Below, piece after piece: positions 29,805 through 37,209 of a DNA stretch of 38,260 nt. A program made the translations under genes and the position numbers. The notes under the pieces are model-generated. The model was not told where the DNA came from and ran no database searches. It saw only the letters and a list, made by a program, of their open reading frames with translations. The stretch comes from a virus, in IMG/VR virus record IMGVR_UViG_3300042368_000238, positions 1 through 38,260 of that record. The stretch is one strand, 5' to 3'. The stretch's first letter is position 1. Every line of letters begins with the position of its first letter.

Positions 29805-30125
29805 TTACGGCAGAAGCCCGTAAGCCTGAAACCGCGACTCCAACTGAGCAACGCGAGTCTGGAGATTTGCAATCACCGACAGCACCGTGTTGCCTTCGTT
29901 TTTAGTAACAAAGCCAAACGGGGTCGTCTGAGTCAAATCCTGAATCGCAAAGTCTGCGGTAGACGGAGCCGTAGACGTAATTGCCGTAAGCTGGGTTGTA
30001 AGAGCCGCACCTTCAGCAACCGGCGTCGTGCCGAAAAATCCGACCGTACCGCCCGCAGCACCGATTACTGCACCGTCAAGCTCGGGGTCCGAAAACGCAA
30101 CACCAACCGCCTTTGTATTAGGCAT
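29805..30125 (-). CDS. Conserved head-region protein, 106 residues
   Basis: A 106-residue protein beginning MPNTKAVGVAFSDPELDGAV and ending in a short coiled coil (NLQTRVAQLESRFQAYGLLP). It resembles small proteins found next to the coat gene in other phages and could be a trimeric head decoration or fibre base, but this is inference. The ribosome site GAAGGAG is 7 bases before the ATG and follows a stable hairpin. Confidence 0.68.
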   Translation of the reverse strand: MPNTKAVGVAFSDPELDGAVIGAAGGTVGFFGTTPVAEGAALTTQLTAITSTAPSTADFAIQDLTQTTPFGFVTKNEGNTVLSVIANLQTRVAQLESRFQAYGLLP

Positions 30126-30146
30126 ATTAATACTCCTTCAAGAAGT

Positions 30147-30174
30147 GCCCCCAGCGGTTTAACCCGCCGGGGGC
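30147..30174 (-). other. Strand-specific stem-loop after the coat-region genes
   Basis: In minus-strand RNA GCCCCCGGCGG pairs with CCGCUGGGGGC through a G-U wobble, giving an 11-bp stem with a 6-base loop. On the plus strand the same position is an A-C mismatch. No U-run follows. It may act as an mRNA 3'-end stabiliser or partial stop that keeps coat transcripts higher than downstream ones. Confidence 0.5.
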
Positions 30175-30181
30175 GTTGCTA

Positions 30182-30589
30182 TTACGAGATGCGGTAGCAA
30201 GTCCAAGCCGCGTCGCCGGTCTTGCGAGCACGGAAATGCGCTGACGTACCGTCAGCAACCACCGCAGCGCCCACAAATGTCCAGCCCGTGCCTGAGAACG
30301 TCACGTCGTTTGCTGCGTTGTCACCGAGGTTAACGCAGAAAAAGTCAAACGTGCTGCTTACACGCGCGCTCGACACAGCGGCGTCCACAAGGGACGCAGC
30401 CGCGACCGAGTACGTGCCGGCATCCGTGCCGCCCGAATCCACCGAAAACACGCCGTTCACAAGATCGGCGACAACGATGGTGCCCGTGCTGCCGGCGTAC
30501 GCCGTCACCGGACCGAGAACGCCCATGATTGGCTCGGCGGCATTGCCGACGCCAACCTGATAGCCACTAGTACCGTTAGGAAGTGCCAT
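30182..30589 (-). CDS. Head-region protein, possible decoration protein, 135 residues
   Basis: A 135-residue Ala/Gly/Val-rich beta protein beginning MALPNGTSGYQVGVGNAAEP and ending WTCYRIS. It directly follows the coat gene, the usual place of head decoration or head-completion proteins. No signal peptide or membrane segment. I recognise it as a type that recurs after P22-like coat genes but no function is established. Confidence 0.7.
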   Translation of the reverse strand: MALPNGTSGYQVGVGNAAEPIMGVLGPVTAYAGSTGTIVVADLVNGVFSVDSGGTDAGTYSVAAASLVDAAVSSARVSSTFDFFCVNLGDNAANDVTFSGTGWTFVGAAVVADGTSAHFRARKTGDAAWTCYRIS

Positions 30590-30619
30590 ATTTAGTTACT
30601 CCGTGAATAAAGTTAAGAA

Positions 30620-31831
30620 TCAGCCCCAGATGCGGCAGGCCATCTGCGGACGAATCACCGAGAAGCCATACAGCACATCAATACGGCAGGGCATACGGTC
30701 GTTGTTGATGTCGTACTGACGGACAACGCGCATGGAGATGCCGTTGTGAACCTGACGCGACGCCAAGTCAACACCCTGCGGGAGCAGGAGGTCGGCGGTG
30801 GCAAACGTGATCGCATCCTTATGGTACACAAGGTTCTGAGCGTACTGGCCAGAAGCGGCGCCCACGTAGGTCACGACATCACCGGCGGTCGGCAGCTTGC
30901 TAACCGTGGCGAGGGCGTGCGTCGGGCCGTACACAGCCGGCAGGAACTCAACATCGACGAACTCAGTCGCAGCCGAGGTCACGGTGTTTTGCACCACAAA
31001 CTGCTGGAGCGCACCAGTGGACTCGCGGGTCTGCGGGTTGACCGCATACACGCCAGCAATGGTGAACACGTCGCCAGGCACCAAGGTCAAGCTATCGGTC
31101 ACGTTGTCGAGCGTCAGCTTGCTGGCGCCGTTGACAAGCGTGGTCTTCACAATCGGGGTGTCCGCGCGCGAAGCCGAGCCGTTGGTGTGCTGCTTGATCG
31201 ACTGAGACATGTTGATCTCGTCGTAGCCGAGGATGCCTTCGCCCATCATGCCGTTCTTGAACTGGCGGCTGATTGAATCAACCGGGTTGAACAAGCCCTT
31301 CATGCCTTCGACGAGGCCAGCGTTGGCCGCCGGGTTGACGGTGGCGTAGCGCGGAGCCATACCAGCGGCAGCTTCGTTCAGCTTCTGCTGCGCCTGCAAC
31401 AGAACGAGCGAGGTGCCGGGGGTGACGCCAGGCGTACCGACCGACTGGAACACGCTCTTGAACGAGCTTGCCACGTCGGCGTCGATGCTGGAAGCCAACT
31501 GGCTGATACGCGGCTTGAGCACGCGGTCAGCAAAATCGTCCAACTGAAGGGCCATTTCGGCGCTGGTGAAGTTGATGCCGATGTGCTTCTGGGAGGCGAC
31601 GGTGAGCGTGGTGAACTGCTCATTGTCGTCCTGAACCTGAAGCGCAGCGCCGTCGGTCACAAGAGCGCGATCCGGCAGACGGATGCGGAGGGTCGAACCG
31701 ATCTTGGCACCTTCGACAGCAAAGCTGTCGTCGTACTGACGGTTCACGTTACGGGTGATTACGAGGTTGTTTTCCAGGATTTCCAGAGCCTTCCGCGTAA
31801 TCATGTCAATAGTAAGAAGGGTATTAGCCAC
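30620..31831 (-). CDS. Major coat protein (P22 gp5-like)
   Basis: A 403-residue capsid protein, near the 430 residues of P22 gp5. The N-terminus TLLTIDMITRKALEILENNL, followed by VITRNVNRQYDDSFAVEGAK and IGSTLRIRLPDRA, is characteristic of the P22-type coat family with the HK97 fold. It starts with GTG (31831), with a strong GGAG ribosome site 7 bases upstream, which is notable for the most abundant virion protein. It follows scaffold and lies behind the internal late promoter. Confidence 0.92.
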   Translation of the reverse strand: MANTLLTIDMITRKALEILENNLVITRNVNRQYDDSFAVEGAKIGSTLRIRLPDRALVTDGAALQVQDDNEQFTTLTVASQKHIGINFTSAEMALQLDDFADRVLKPRISQLASSIDADVASSFKSVFQSVGTPGVTPGTSLVLLQAQQKLNEAAAGMAPRYATVNPAANAGLVEGMKGLFNPVDSISRQFKNGMMGEGILGYDEINMSQSIKQHTNGSASRADTPIVKTTLVNGASKLTLDNVTDSLTLVPGDVFTIAGVYAVNPQTRESTGALQQFVVQNTVTSAATEFVDVEFLPAVYGPTHALATVSKLPTAGDVVTYVGAASGQYAQNLVYHKDAITFATADLLLPQGVDLASRQVHNGISMRVVRQYDINNDRMPCRIDVLYGFSVIRPQMACRIWG

Positions 31832-31852
31832 AATATGTCTCCAAAAAAGAAG

Positions 31853-32629
31853 TTAGCGGGTACGCCGCGCTTCCCACTGCTTAATCTGTCTCAGACGCTC
31901 GGCGTCAATCCACTCCGACGTGCTCATGTCCTTGACTGAGCGTGGGTCCGTCGTGTCTCGGGCCGGCGCGCCTACGGTTTTAGCCGTCACAGGCTTAATC
32001 GGCGGGGGCGCATTGGTTGTTCGTTTAACTGGCGGATTGTCGGTTAATTGGACTTCAATCCTACCAATCTCTTTAGCTTGCAGGTAGGGCAACAAACGGG
32101 AAATACGTTCAGCTTCGCGGGGGTTAGAACCTAAGTAGTATGCTACATCGGGACCAACATCCGAAGCCTGAATCGTCTCGGCCATTACGGTCGTGATTGG
32201 CAGCGATCGGTTGTACACGACCTGTTCAAAGTCGTCGTACTTGTCAAAAGCTACTTCTTCACGTTCCTTATAGGCCATCAACAGCTCGCGCTGCTGCCGC
32301 TCTGCCTCACGTTTAGTTAACATTTCCTCGGCTTTGCGGATAGCTAAAGCATCCGTATAAGCGTCGGGGTCAACGTCCCGGTCAGGCAGCGTGGCGGGCG
32401 TCTGAGTCTGAAACTCAGGCGCTTTTAGCGCTTGCTCTCGCTCCCACTTGCGACGTTCCCGTGCAAGCCTCTTGCCTACCAGCGCGTCGAGCTCCTCTTG
32501 GGAGAACGTCTTGGCAAGCTTTTCCTCCGGCGGGGTTGCCTCTTGGGCAACAACTTCGGGTTCCGGTGCAGCCGTAGCAACCGGTTCCGGCGCGGGTACT
32601 TGTTCCGCTACTACTTCAATTTCAGACAT
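31853..32629 (-). CDS. Capsid scaffolding protein
   Basis: A 258-residue protein rich in Glu, Pro, Ala and Lys/Arg. The N-terminus is Pro/Glu/Val-rich (MSEIEVVAEQVPAPEPVATA) and is followed by charged helices (RLARERRKWEREQ, RKAEEMLTKREAERQQRE). A basic C-terminus (KQWEARRTR) fits the coat-binding helix-turn-helix of P22 gp8. It lies directly before coat. The ATG at 32629 has AGGAA about 5 bases upstream. A longer frame to 32656 has none. Confidence 0.82.
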   Translation of the reverse strand: MSEIEVVAEQVPAPEPVATAAPEPEVVAQEATPPEEKLAKTFSQEELDALVGKRLARERRKWEREQALKAPEFQTQTPATLPDRDVDPDAYTDALAIRKAEEMLTKREAERQQRELLMAYKEREEVAFDKYDDFEQVVYNRSLPITTVMAETIQASDVGPDVAYYLGSNPREAERISRLLPYLQAKEIGRIEVQLTDNPPVKRTTNAPPPIKPVTAKTVGAPARDTTDPRSVKDMSTSEWIDAERLRQIKQWEARRTR

Positions 32630-32674
32630 TTTGATTCCTAATGAATCCCTGGTCAACCGGGCCAGTACGGGTTA

Positions 32675-32702
32675 AATATATCTTGTTGCAAGAAAACGTC
32701 AA
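32675..32702 (-). promoter_or_regulatory. Strong sigma70-type promoter for scaffold and coat
   Basis: On the minus strand TTGACG (32702-32697) is followed after 16 bases by TATATT (32680-32675), each matching the consensus at 5 of 6 positions. Transcription would start near 32668, about 39 bases before the scaffold ATG. It lies in the only sizeable gap of this part of the late unit and would boost capsid gene expression. Confidence 0.7.
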
Positions 32703-32705
32703 GTT

Positions 32706-34262
32706 TTATACGTCAACCCAAAAGTTATTGCCTTGCGTGGTAACGTACATCAACGTCACGGAATTGTACGCCGCGATTACTTTATCTATACCGCTTGTCA
32801 AGAATAAACGATTAGCCGCTGATGAAGCACCATCGTTAATTTTTAGCGTCATGTTTTGGTTAGTGTCGTTAACCAAAGTTAATTGACGCCCAACTTGACC
32901 ATTCGTTAATCCCGTAATGGAAAATGCGCCGGTTGGGCCGGTTACACGCAGTACACCTGTTCTAACCGGCAATGCAACGTTGTTGTTTGTGCCGTTTGCA
33001 AGCGTAACTGCGGTTTGTTGAACCGTAATGCCGCCCAAAAAGTTTTGCGTTTGACCGTAAGTCAAGTCTTGCAGCATGGCGGTGTTGGATTGAATCAAAT
33101 AGTTGCTTGAGCTGACGTTTAGTACGGTATTACCCAAAATTTGAAAATTGACGTTAGCCGATCCGTCAACAATGCCATGAGTCGTTTTAATCGACCCGGA
33201 ATCGTCGTACACAATGTTCCCGGTTGCGACAGCATTGTCGCAATCTTGTACGTCAATGCCGGGTGCATACCCCGCCGTGGTTCGGTTGGAGTTATGGACA
33301 ATGTTTCCGCAAATAGAGACTTGTGCGTTACGAACGCCGGAAAGAACCGTAGTCACAATACCGCCCGTTGCAGAATTAACAACGGTGTTGTTAGAAACAA
33401 CTAAATTGTCCACGTCCAAAAACGAAATACCAAATCCCGTAGTTGTGCTACGGACGTTATTCCCCGAAATAATGCTGTTTTTTCCAGGGCCGTACTGAAT
33501 ACCGACATAACAGTCAGCAACATAGTTGTTTACAATCCGAATATCGCGGCCGAGATCGGTACCTAAGTAAATGCCACCAAGGCCGCAGCTTGTAACTGTG
33601 TTGCCTTCGACTAGCAAATCTATGATTCCGGCATTAGGCGCGTAGTCTGTAATGCCTTTACGGTATGCGCTTTGAATCTTATTGTTAGTGATCTTAATGT
33701 TGTAGTTATCAACAGTTGATCCCAACGTCGAATACACCATGATTCCGTGGTTGTCAGAATAGCCGACTCGACCTGTAGACAATAACCAACAAGAATCCAC
33801 CCATGCCGTATTCTGTTCTTCTAAGCGAATTCCGGCTTGAGTCGTATTGCTTATGAATACGCTACGAATCTGATTGCCAAAACCCGTTTTGCAATGGACG
33901 CCCGTTCCTGCGCCGTTGGTTCCATTTGTATTGCCGAGGATAGAAAAGTTTTCAAACCGAGTTATGTTAGCCGCATTAGCATAAAAAACAGGTTGATCAG
34001 CGGTAAATGCTAGCGTGGCGCTAAAGCGCGTAACACCTATTCCGTCGCCAACAATAGCAACGCCGGAAGGAACCGTAATAGGCGCAGAGACAACGTAGAT
34101 GCCTTCAGGCACGTAGACCGTACCGCCTGACGCCGCCAACGACGTAACGGCAGATTGAATCTCTGCCGTATCGTCATTTACGCCATCACCTTTTGCACCA
34201 AAATCCAACACGTTGACGGCTGCGCCAACGATCATGGAGTTTGTAACTTTGGTAAGTGCCAT
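32706..34262 (-). CDS. Beta-helix tailspike (pectate lyase fold)
   Basis: A 518-residue right-handed beta-helix protein. After a short N-terminus (MALTKVTNSMIVGAA) comes the pectate-lyase-3 signature DFGAKGDGVNDDTAEIQSAV (residues 20-39), then repeated coils rich in V-x-N-N-x-V (ITNNKIQSAY, VEGNTVTSCG, VSNNTVVNSA, GNTVLNV). The C-terminal 120 residues form a beta domain. Such spikes usually bind or cleave surface polysaccharide. The active site cannot be assigned. GC content is clearly lower than in the replication genes. Confidence 0.88.
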   Translation of the reverse strand: MALTKVTNSMIVGAAVNVLDFGAKGDGVNDDTAEIQSAVTSLAASGGTVYVPEGIYVVSAPITVPSGVAIVGDGIGVTRFSATLAFTADQPVFYANAANITRFENFSILGNTNGTNGAGTGVHCKTGFGNQIRSVFISNTTQAGIRLEEQNTAWVDSCWLLSTGRVGYSDNHGIMVYSTLGSTVDNYNIKITNNKIQSAYRKGITDYAPNAGIIDLLVEGNTVTSCGLGGIYLGTDLGRDIRIVNNYVADCYVGIQYGPGKNSIISGNNVRSTTTGFGISFLDVDNLVVSNNTVVNSATGGIVTTVLSGVRNAQVSICGNIVHNSNRTTAGYAPGIDVQDCDNAVATGNIVYDDSGSIKTTHGIVDGSANVNFQILGNTVLNVSSSNYLIQSNTAMLQDLTYGQTQNFLGGITVQQTAVTLANGTNNNVALPVRTGVLRVTGPTGAFSITGLTNGQVGRQLTLVNDTNQNMTLKINDGASSAANRLFLTSGIDKVIAAYNSVTLMYVTTQGNNFWVDV

Positions 34263-34270
34263 AGGCTATC

Positions 34271-35095
34271 TCACGCGCACTCGTAAACAATACTGCCTAC
34301 AAATTCCGCGCCATTAGATATAGATTGCGAATTGTTGTAGTTGAATACGTTGATGGACGTAGTGCTATTACTCACAATTCCCTGCCACATTACTCCCGTG
34401 TTAACTTGCTCTCTCATCACGCCCGCAGCCCAATTACCAGACGATGAGGCAAACGGCAAACCGCCGATAAAACTAATCGCCGTTGCGGTACCAATGTTGG
34501 CAATCGTGACCCTAAACCCCGCGCGCACAATGTTACCCATTCGAGTGTAAGTTCCGCTTGTAGTAACAGTTGTAAATGCGCCGGAAGGAGCAGTAGCAGT
34601 TGGCGTCCAAGTTCCTTCCTCGTACCAGTCAAGCAACTCGCTCGTCATTCCCGCCGCGTGGGTGTTAGCGGAGAAGTCGATGCCTTTGGCGGCGGTGCTA
34701 ATTTGCAGATTGCCGTTAGCAATAGCTACGTTGCCGTCGGATTTGGCACGGAAAACCTCAGTACCGCCGTACTTAAATACGTGGTCAACGCCGACGTAGT
34801 TAATAGTGCCAAACAAATTTCCGTTATCAACAAGCCCAGTTATGGTGTTTTGTTGCCCTGCAACAGTGCTGTCAAGAACAAAACTACCGCCCGTTGACGT
34901 GCGCGAAACAATGCTACTGCTTTGCGACGTAATGGCGCCCGAAGATGTTACCGAAGATGCTGATACAGCGCGCCCAGCCGTTAAGTTAGCTACGGATACT
35001 TTAACGGTGTTTCCGCTCTGCACAATAGGCAGAACCTCAGTGCCCGCCAGCGGCGTAGATGCGTTAGTAAGTTGGGAAATCTTTTTGTCAGCCAT
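34271..35095 (-). CDS. Tail fibre with KISQL adaptor
   Basis: A 274-residue protein. The N-terminus MADKKISQLTNASTPLAGTE, followed by VLPIVQSGNTVKVSVANLT, is a common phage adaptor segment, related to that of the neighbouring 564-residue spike. The C-terminal half (EEGTWTPTATAPSGAFTTVT, GTYTRMGNIVRAGFRVTIAN) is a receptor-binding-type domain often found at phage fibre tips. It is 8 bases upstream of the beta-helix spike gene. Confidence 0.82.
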   Translation of the reverse strand: MADKKISQLTNASTPLAGTEVLPIVQSGNTVKVSVANLTAGRAVSASSVTSSGAITSQSSSIVSRTSTGGSFVLDSTVAGQQNTITGLVDNGNLFGTINYVGVDHVFKYGGTEVFRAKSDGNVAIANGNLQISTAAKGIDFSANTHAAGMTSELLDWYEEGTWTPTATAPSGAFTTVTTSGTYTRMGNIVRAGFRVTIANIGTATAISFIGGLPFASSSGNWAAGVMREQVNTGVMWQGIVSNSTTSINVFNYNNSQSISNGAEFVGSIVYECA

Positions 35096-35107
35096 GATGC
35101 TTTAACC

Positions 35108-36802
35108 TCAGAATAAATCGTTCCAAGAAGTGCCGTTGTAGCACCGAAGTTTGTTAGTTCCGCTGTTGTAATAAACATCACCAGCAACGGCACCCGTTGG
35201 ATCGCTTGCTAATGGCACAAAGTTAATAGCGCCATTCGGCTGCACTTTGGCTCGTACCAAAGCGTTACTGCCCAGACCTAACCAATTTGCATCCGACGTG
35301 CCAATTCCGTAATCACCGCCCGTTGTGAGGCTATAAAACCCGTTTGCGCCAACGCCAAAGTTAGTTCCGCCGCCGTAACCGGATGCGTAAACGCCATCCG
35401 ACTTTACAGCAGTTGAATTGTTAAATGTTTGCGTTTCGCCACCCGTAGCGCCCTTAAAACGAACAACGGCACCGGGGTATCCGTTGTAGTTAATTTCAGT
35501 ACCCCAATTTGGCGAAGCCGCACTGGTATTGATACTAAAACCGTTGGGCCCAAAAACAGTAGTTGACGTTGATGCGTTACTTATGTTGGTCGTAGTGCTA
35601 TCAAAATACGGGTTATATACGCTTGTGTTTAATGCGTTTGCCGTAATTTCAAAGCCTGTTGCAAGACCTTCGATGCGAGGCGCGATGATCGTCGTGTTCT
35701 TGGCTCCTGTCCCGAGCGCATATCCGGTCACGGTATTGCCGGGGAACTCGCAATGACACGCGATGAAGGTATTGTTCCCGATGCGATCCGCAGCTGTACC
35801 GAAGGCCAGGTGATATCCGAACGAATTTGCACCCGGTTGGATGCGCATGTTCATCAGCGTGTTGGTGTTCGCGCCGTCGTAGAACAGCACCCCATAGCCA
35901 ACGAAGCCGATGTAGATGTTCTGGAGGTAATTGTAGGTACACTCGGTCACGCCATAAGTGATTGTTCCGAGGATGATGCCGGCCTGACCGGTGGCACTGT
36001 TTCCGATGAGCCACAGGTCTTTCAACTCGCCGAACTGGATGGAGCGCCAGTCGATAACGCTAGATCCAGAAGGGGCGGTCATGTTTGGCGTGGAAATCTG
36101 CATCCCACGGATGCTGCAATAGTACCGGGTGACGGTGGCTTGGTCGGGGTTGAAGATTGCAGCGCCGGTCGTGACCGTGGAGACCAAGAACGTGCGGAAC
36201 TGTCCGTCGCCAACCAAGGCGCAGTTGTTGTGTCTAATAAGAATCCGCGAAAACTTATAACTTCCTGCGGGAAAATACACAGTTTTTGCTGCGTCAACGG
36301 CCGCCTGAATAGCAGCAGTATCATCAACAACTCCATCGCCCACAGCGCCATAGTCTTTAACGCTGACGGTATCACGCAACTTAGACTGCACGCTACGCGT
36401 TACCGCGCCAACGCCACCCTGAGTGAATAGGATGTCTTCAGAACTAGTGTCTACGGTGCTAAGAGTCTGCACCGTTGAAAACTTGACCAGTGCGCCGACA
36501 TGCAGTCCTTGCGTGAACGTAACGGTGTTGTTGTCCGTCTCAAGGTAAGATGCGCCGACGTATTGGTTTACGCCATCAACAAACACCATAAGGTTGTTCG
36601 CGCCGGCCGCATAGGTCATCGTCGTCAGATTGAAGACGGTCTGCCCTGCGGTCGCAGTCTGAAATTCCTCAAACCCTACATAGGTTTGGATGTCCGACGC
36701 ATACGCCTTCTTCGTCACGTTGTCCTGAACGACAACGAACAGATCGGTGCCTTCGACCGGCGAGTCTACGAGCGGAAGGTCTGAAATCTTAACGATTGCC
36801 AT
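35108..36802 (-). CDS. Beta-helix tailspike with KISDLP adaptor
   Basis: A 564-residue spike. Residues 1-45 (MAIVKISDLPLVDSPVEGTD, LFVVVQDNVTKKAYASDIQT) are an adaptor related to that of the next gene. Residues 45-125 form a T7 fibre-like beta domain. The beta-helix starts at VKDYGAVGDGVVDDTAAIQA (about residues 148-167). The C-terminus (GDVYYNSGTNKLRCYNGTSW) is a common trimeric end. Bases 35660-36230, coding for the central helix, look GC-richer than both flanks, suggesting an exchanged domain. A GGAG site 6 bases before the ATG lies inside a tiny upstream ORF. Confidence 0.88.
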   Translation of the reverse strand: MAIVKISDLPLVDSPVEGTDLFVVVQDNVTKKAYASDIQTYVGFEEFQTATAGQTVFNLTTMTYAAGANNLMVFVDGVNQYVGASYLETDNNTVTFTQGLHVGALVKFSTVQTLSTVDTSSEDILFTQGGVGAVTRSVQSKLRDTVSVKDYGAVGDGVVDDTAAIQAAVDAAKTVYFPAGSYKFSRILIRHNNCALVGDGQFRTFLVSTVTTGAAIFNPDQATVTRYYCSIRGMQISTPNMTAPSGSSVIDWRSIQFGELKDLWLIGNSATGQAGIILGTITYGVTECTYNYLQNIYIGFVGYGVLFYDGANTNTLMNMRIQPGANSFGYHLAFGTAADRIGNNTFIACHCEFPGNTVTGYALGTGAKNTTIIAPRIEGLATGFEITANALNTSVYNPYFDSTTTNISNASTSTTVFGPNGFSINTSAASPNWGTEINYNGYPGAVVRFKGATGGETQTFNNSTAVKSDGVYASGYGGGTNFGVGANGFYSLTTGGDYGIGTSDANWLGLGSNALVRAKVQPNGAINFVPLASDPTGAVAGDVYYNSGTNKLRCYNGTSWNDLF

Positions 36803-36805
36803 TCA

Positions 36806-36874
36806 TCACTCCAACAGCAGCAAGCCGCCGTTCTCTTGCACCAAGTTTTCGCCGGTTTCGGTTTCTAAATGCAT
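36806..36874 (-). CDS. Candidate 22-residue peptide ORF
   Basis: MHLETETGENLVQENGGLLL plus LE, preceded by AAGGGG 9 bases before the ATG. Short peptides with repeated ETGxxL/ENGGxLLLE patterns occur beside phage tail-fibre genes, and this one ends just before the spike gene, carrying its ribosome site. The size makes it uncertain. Confidence 0.4.
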   Translation of the reverse strand: MHLETETGENLVQENGGLLLLE

Positions 36875-36894
36875 AAAAAATTACCCCTTAAAAC

Positions 36895-37209
36895 TTATGC
36901 CCACCCTCTTGCCGGATTAGTAGGCACATTGATTGCTATTTTGTTAAGCATATTAGCATCAAAATTGCTTGCATTTATAACACGCAAATTAGCATGAAAA
37001 CCGTCTAACAGTTTCATCTCCGGCACTTCGCCCTCATTCCCTCGCAGCATCTTGCCGGTCGGCGCGTAGATCGCGCCTATGACATCGAGCGCGTACCTGT
37101 GGCCGTCTGTGACATGCCAGCCGTCCTCGCCTTGGGTGACGACCCCTGCCGCCTCTAGTGCGCTGTAGAGGGCTGCGGCGGTGGTTGCGCGGAGGTAGTA
37201 GTCGCTCAT
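36895..37209 (-). CDS. Conserved tail-associated protein, 104 residues
   Basis: A 104-residue protein starting MSDYYLRATTAAALYSALEA and containing HRYALDVIGAIYAPTGKML and DGFHANLRV. This pattern (DYYLRA...ALxAAL..., DVIGxIYxPTG, GxHANxR, ending in P.NPARGWA) recurs in phage tail clusters, often next to fibre genes, without known function. It overlaps the end of the LamG-like tail gene by 4 bases. Confidence 0.75.
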   Translation of the reverse strand: MSDYYLRATTAAALYSALEAAGVVTQGEDGWHVTDGHRYALDVIGAIYAPTGKMLRGNEGEVPEMKLLDGFHANLRVINASNFDANMLNKIAINVPTNPARGWA

